Shown here piece after piece: positions 6,869 through 8,141 of a stretch of 8,141 nt of DNA. Each line of letters starts with the position of its first letter. Position 1 is the stretch's first letter. Both the position numbers and the translations under genes were made by a program. Source of the stretch: Candidatus Schekmanbacteria bacterium (GTDB lineage Bacteria > Schekmanbacteria > GWA2-38-11 > J061); assembly GCA_003695725.1 (NCBI GenBank), contig RFHX01000126.1:1-8141 (forward strand). The letters are read 5' to 3'. Below the pieces are notes generated by a model. That model saw only the letters and a list, made by a program, of their open reading frames with translations. It made no database searches and had not been told where the DNA came from.

Positions 6869-7894
6869 ATGATTAAAATAGCAATTTTGGGAGCTTCGAG
6901 TCTTACATCGGAAGTCCTTATAAAGATACTTCTCAAGCATCCTCATACTGAAATCGTATTTCTTGAATCAGAGCATTTAAATGGCGTTAAAGTTTCAGAT
7001 GTCCACCCTTCCCTTTTAGGATTAACTGATTTAAAGCTAAAAAAACTCGATGAAGAGGTGATAATAAAAAAATGTGATGTCGTCTTTATGGCAAAGGACA
7101 ATGGCTATGCGCATAAGGCGGCAGGCAAATTTGTGAAAAATGGCATCAAGGTAATCGATTTGAGTGCGGACTTCAGGATAAAGAATGCAACAGTCCACAA
7201 AAAATGGTACGGCTTTGCCCACAAGGACAAAAGGCTTCTCAAAAAAGCGGTTTATGGATTACCTGAATTATACAGGGATAAAATCAAGAAAGCTTCAATT
7301 GTTGCAAATCCGGGCTGTTATCCCACAAGCATAATTCTCGCCTGCGCTCCTCTTCTGAAAGTAAATGTTGCAGACAGCGATGGAATATGTATTGCTTCAT
7401 CATCTGGCGTATCAGGTGCAGGAAGGAATCCAAAACCGGGAATGAATCTATTTATGGACAGCTATAGAAATATTTTTCCCTATAAGGTGACAGAGCACAG
7501 GCATACTCCCGAAATCGAACAGGTGCTTTCTGATATAAAAGAATCAACTGTAAAAGTCACTTTTATACCTCATCTTGTGCCAATTGACAGGGGGATACTT
7601 TCAACTATTTTCATCGATATGAAGAATAAAATATCTCTAAAAGAATTATTGGAGATATACAAAGAGTTTTATATAAATGATGCCTTTGTCAGAGTTTGTC
7701 CTCCCGGAAAATTCCCTTCAACAAAGAATGTGGAAGGTACCAATTTTTGTGAAATCAGTGCCGCAATAGACAATCACACGGGGAAATTAATTGTAATCTC
7801 AGCAATCGACAATCTTTTCAAGGGCGCCTCCGGACAGGCAGTCCAGAATATGAATCTTATGTGCGGTCTTGAAGAGGAAACTGGACTGCTTTAA
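6869..7894 (+). CDS. argC: N-acetyl-gamma-glutamyl-phosphate reductase (arginine biosynthesis)
   Basis: 341 residues, normal for the family. It catalyses the NADPH-dependent reduction of N-acetyl-glutamyl-5-phosphate to the semialdehyde, the third step of arginine synthesis, in the cytoplasm. The catalytic cysteine is C150 in NPGCYPTS. The active-site histidine region is EHRHTPEIEQ (209-218, H212 likely catalytic). Other family signatures are LSADFR (98-103), YGLPELYR (129-136), SSGVSGAGRNPK (178-189), PHLVPIDRGILSTI (234-247) and SAIDNLFKGASGQAVQNMN (311-329). The N-terminal nucleotide loop is odd: GASSLTS at 8-14 where GA(S/T)GYTG is usual, and MAKDNG (74-79) where the family commonly has a small/hydrophobic run such as LPHG. 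AGGA sits 9 bases before the ATG. It stands alone, divergent from the efflux operon and convergent with the next gene, with no other arg gene visible. An intact, functional enzyme is likely. Confidence 0.95.
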   Translation: MIKIAILGASSLTSEVLIKILLKHPHTEIVFLESEHLNGVKVSDVHPSLLGLTDLKLKKLDEEVIIKKCDVVFMAKDNGYAHKAAGKFVKNGIKVIDLSADFRIKNATVHKKWYGFAHKDKRLLKKAVYGLPELYRDKIKKASIVANPGCYPTSIILACAPLLKVNVADSDGICIASSSGVSGAGRNPKPGMNLFMDSYRNIFPYKVTEHRHTPEIEQVLSDIKESTVKVTFIPHLVPIDRGILSTIFIDMKNKISLKELLEIYKEFYINDAFVRVCPPGKFPSTKNVEGTNFCEISAAIDNHTGKLIVISAIDNLFKGASGQAVQNMNLMCGLEEETGLL

Positions 7895-7938
7895 AAAAGG
7901 GGAAAAAGCAGACCCGACCCCTTTTCCCTCCCCTTTTT
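7894..7938. terminator. Bidirectional hairpin terminator between argC and the convergent membrane protein gene
   Basis: AAAAAGGGG (7894-7902) pairs with CCCCTTTTT (7930-7938), nine perfect pairs plus one more (A7903-T7929). A competing inner stem pairs GGGAAAA (7900-7906) with TTTTCCC (7922-7928). T-runs follow on both strands, so it can end argC from the left and the partial gene from the right. It begins at the last base of the argC stop codon and ends three bases before the stop codon of the convergent gene. Confidence 0.7.
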
Positions 7939-7941
7939 CTT

Positions 7942-8141
7942 CTAAAAGAACATCTCCGGTCCTTTTATAAATGCCAATATCCCATAAAATATAATTCCCA
8001 CTCCAATAAGAATCATAATTATTTGAATTATTTTCTCGGCATTCTCTTTTTCAATAAACTTTACAAGAATTTCATAAAATGATTTTGCTATAATTTTAGA
8101 TGTAAAAATATAGCCTAATCCAATAAAGATAAGTACTAATG
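7942..8141 (-). CDS. C-terminal end of an unrecognised small-loop membrane protein (5' end beyond window)
   Basis: An open frame enters from the right edge and runs 65 codons to a TAG at 7942-7944. The visible protein starts LVLIFIGLGYIF (first helix), then a lysine/glutamate-containing loop (about 13-36, with FYEILVKFIEKENAEK), a second helix IIQIIMILIGVGIIFYGILAFI (about 37-58) and the short tail KGPEMFF. The hydrophobic-polar-hydrophobic layout and sensible codon use support a real gene. No start codon or family motif is visible, so function and family are unknown. It is convergent with argC and shares its terminator. Confidence 0.65.
   Translation of the reverse strand, partial: LVLIFIGLGYIFTSKIIAKSFYEILVKFIEKENAEKIIQIIMILIGVGIIFYGILAFIKGPEMFF

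Noticed and set aside
6752-6946. 64-codon minus-strand open frame across the argC start
   Set aside because: It overlaps argC, has no family features and biased composition; treated as chance.

Overview
The window is AT-rich by eye and looks like chromosomal DNA from a Gram-negative bacterium: it encodes a complete tripartite efflux system (inner-membrane RND pump, periplasmic adaptor, outer-membrane channel) and exported proteins with ordinary Sec signal peptides. No ribosomal RNA or other taxonomic marker is present, so I do not name a lineage.

Layout: about four fifths of the window (24-6426, minus strand) is one tightly packed operon, read right to left as cusC-like outer-membrane channel, cusB-like adaptor, cusA-like RND pump, then a small secreted Met/His-rich protein. 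Gaps are 29, 27 and 17 bases, and each gene has its own purine-rich Shine-Dalgarno. A 442-base non-coding stretch (6427-6868) separates the operon from a divergently transcribed argC (6869-7894, plus strand; arginine biosynthesis). After argC comes a bidirectional hairpin terminator, and the last 200 bases hold the 3' end of an unrecognised membrane protein on the minus strand, convergent with argC and cut by the window edge.

How the genes work together: the pump carries the three periplasmic methionines that mark Cu(I)/Ag(I) pumps of the CusA type, plus most of the methionine relay known from E. coli CusA. The adaptor carries the N-terminal metal-binding module of CusB. The inferred role is export of Cu(I) and/or Ag(I) from the periplasm to the outside. 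No CusF (the periplasmic metallochaperone of E. coli) is present. Instead there are two unusual methionine-rich elements: a 28-residue Met/Asp tail on the adaptor C-terminus, and the separate Met/His-rich secreted protein at the operon end. These are the most novel-looking part of the window and may be an alternative metal-capture and delivery arrangement.

No regulator gene (CusRS, CueR, CsoR or CopY type) lies inside the window; control must come from elsewhere. The argC product is otherwise canonical but has a degenerate N-terminal nucleotide-binding loop.
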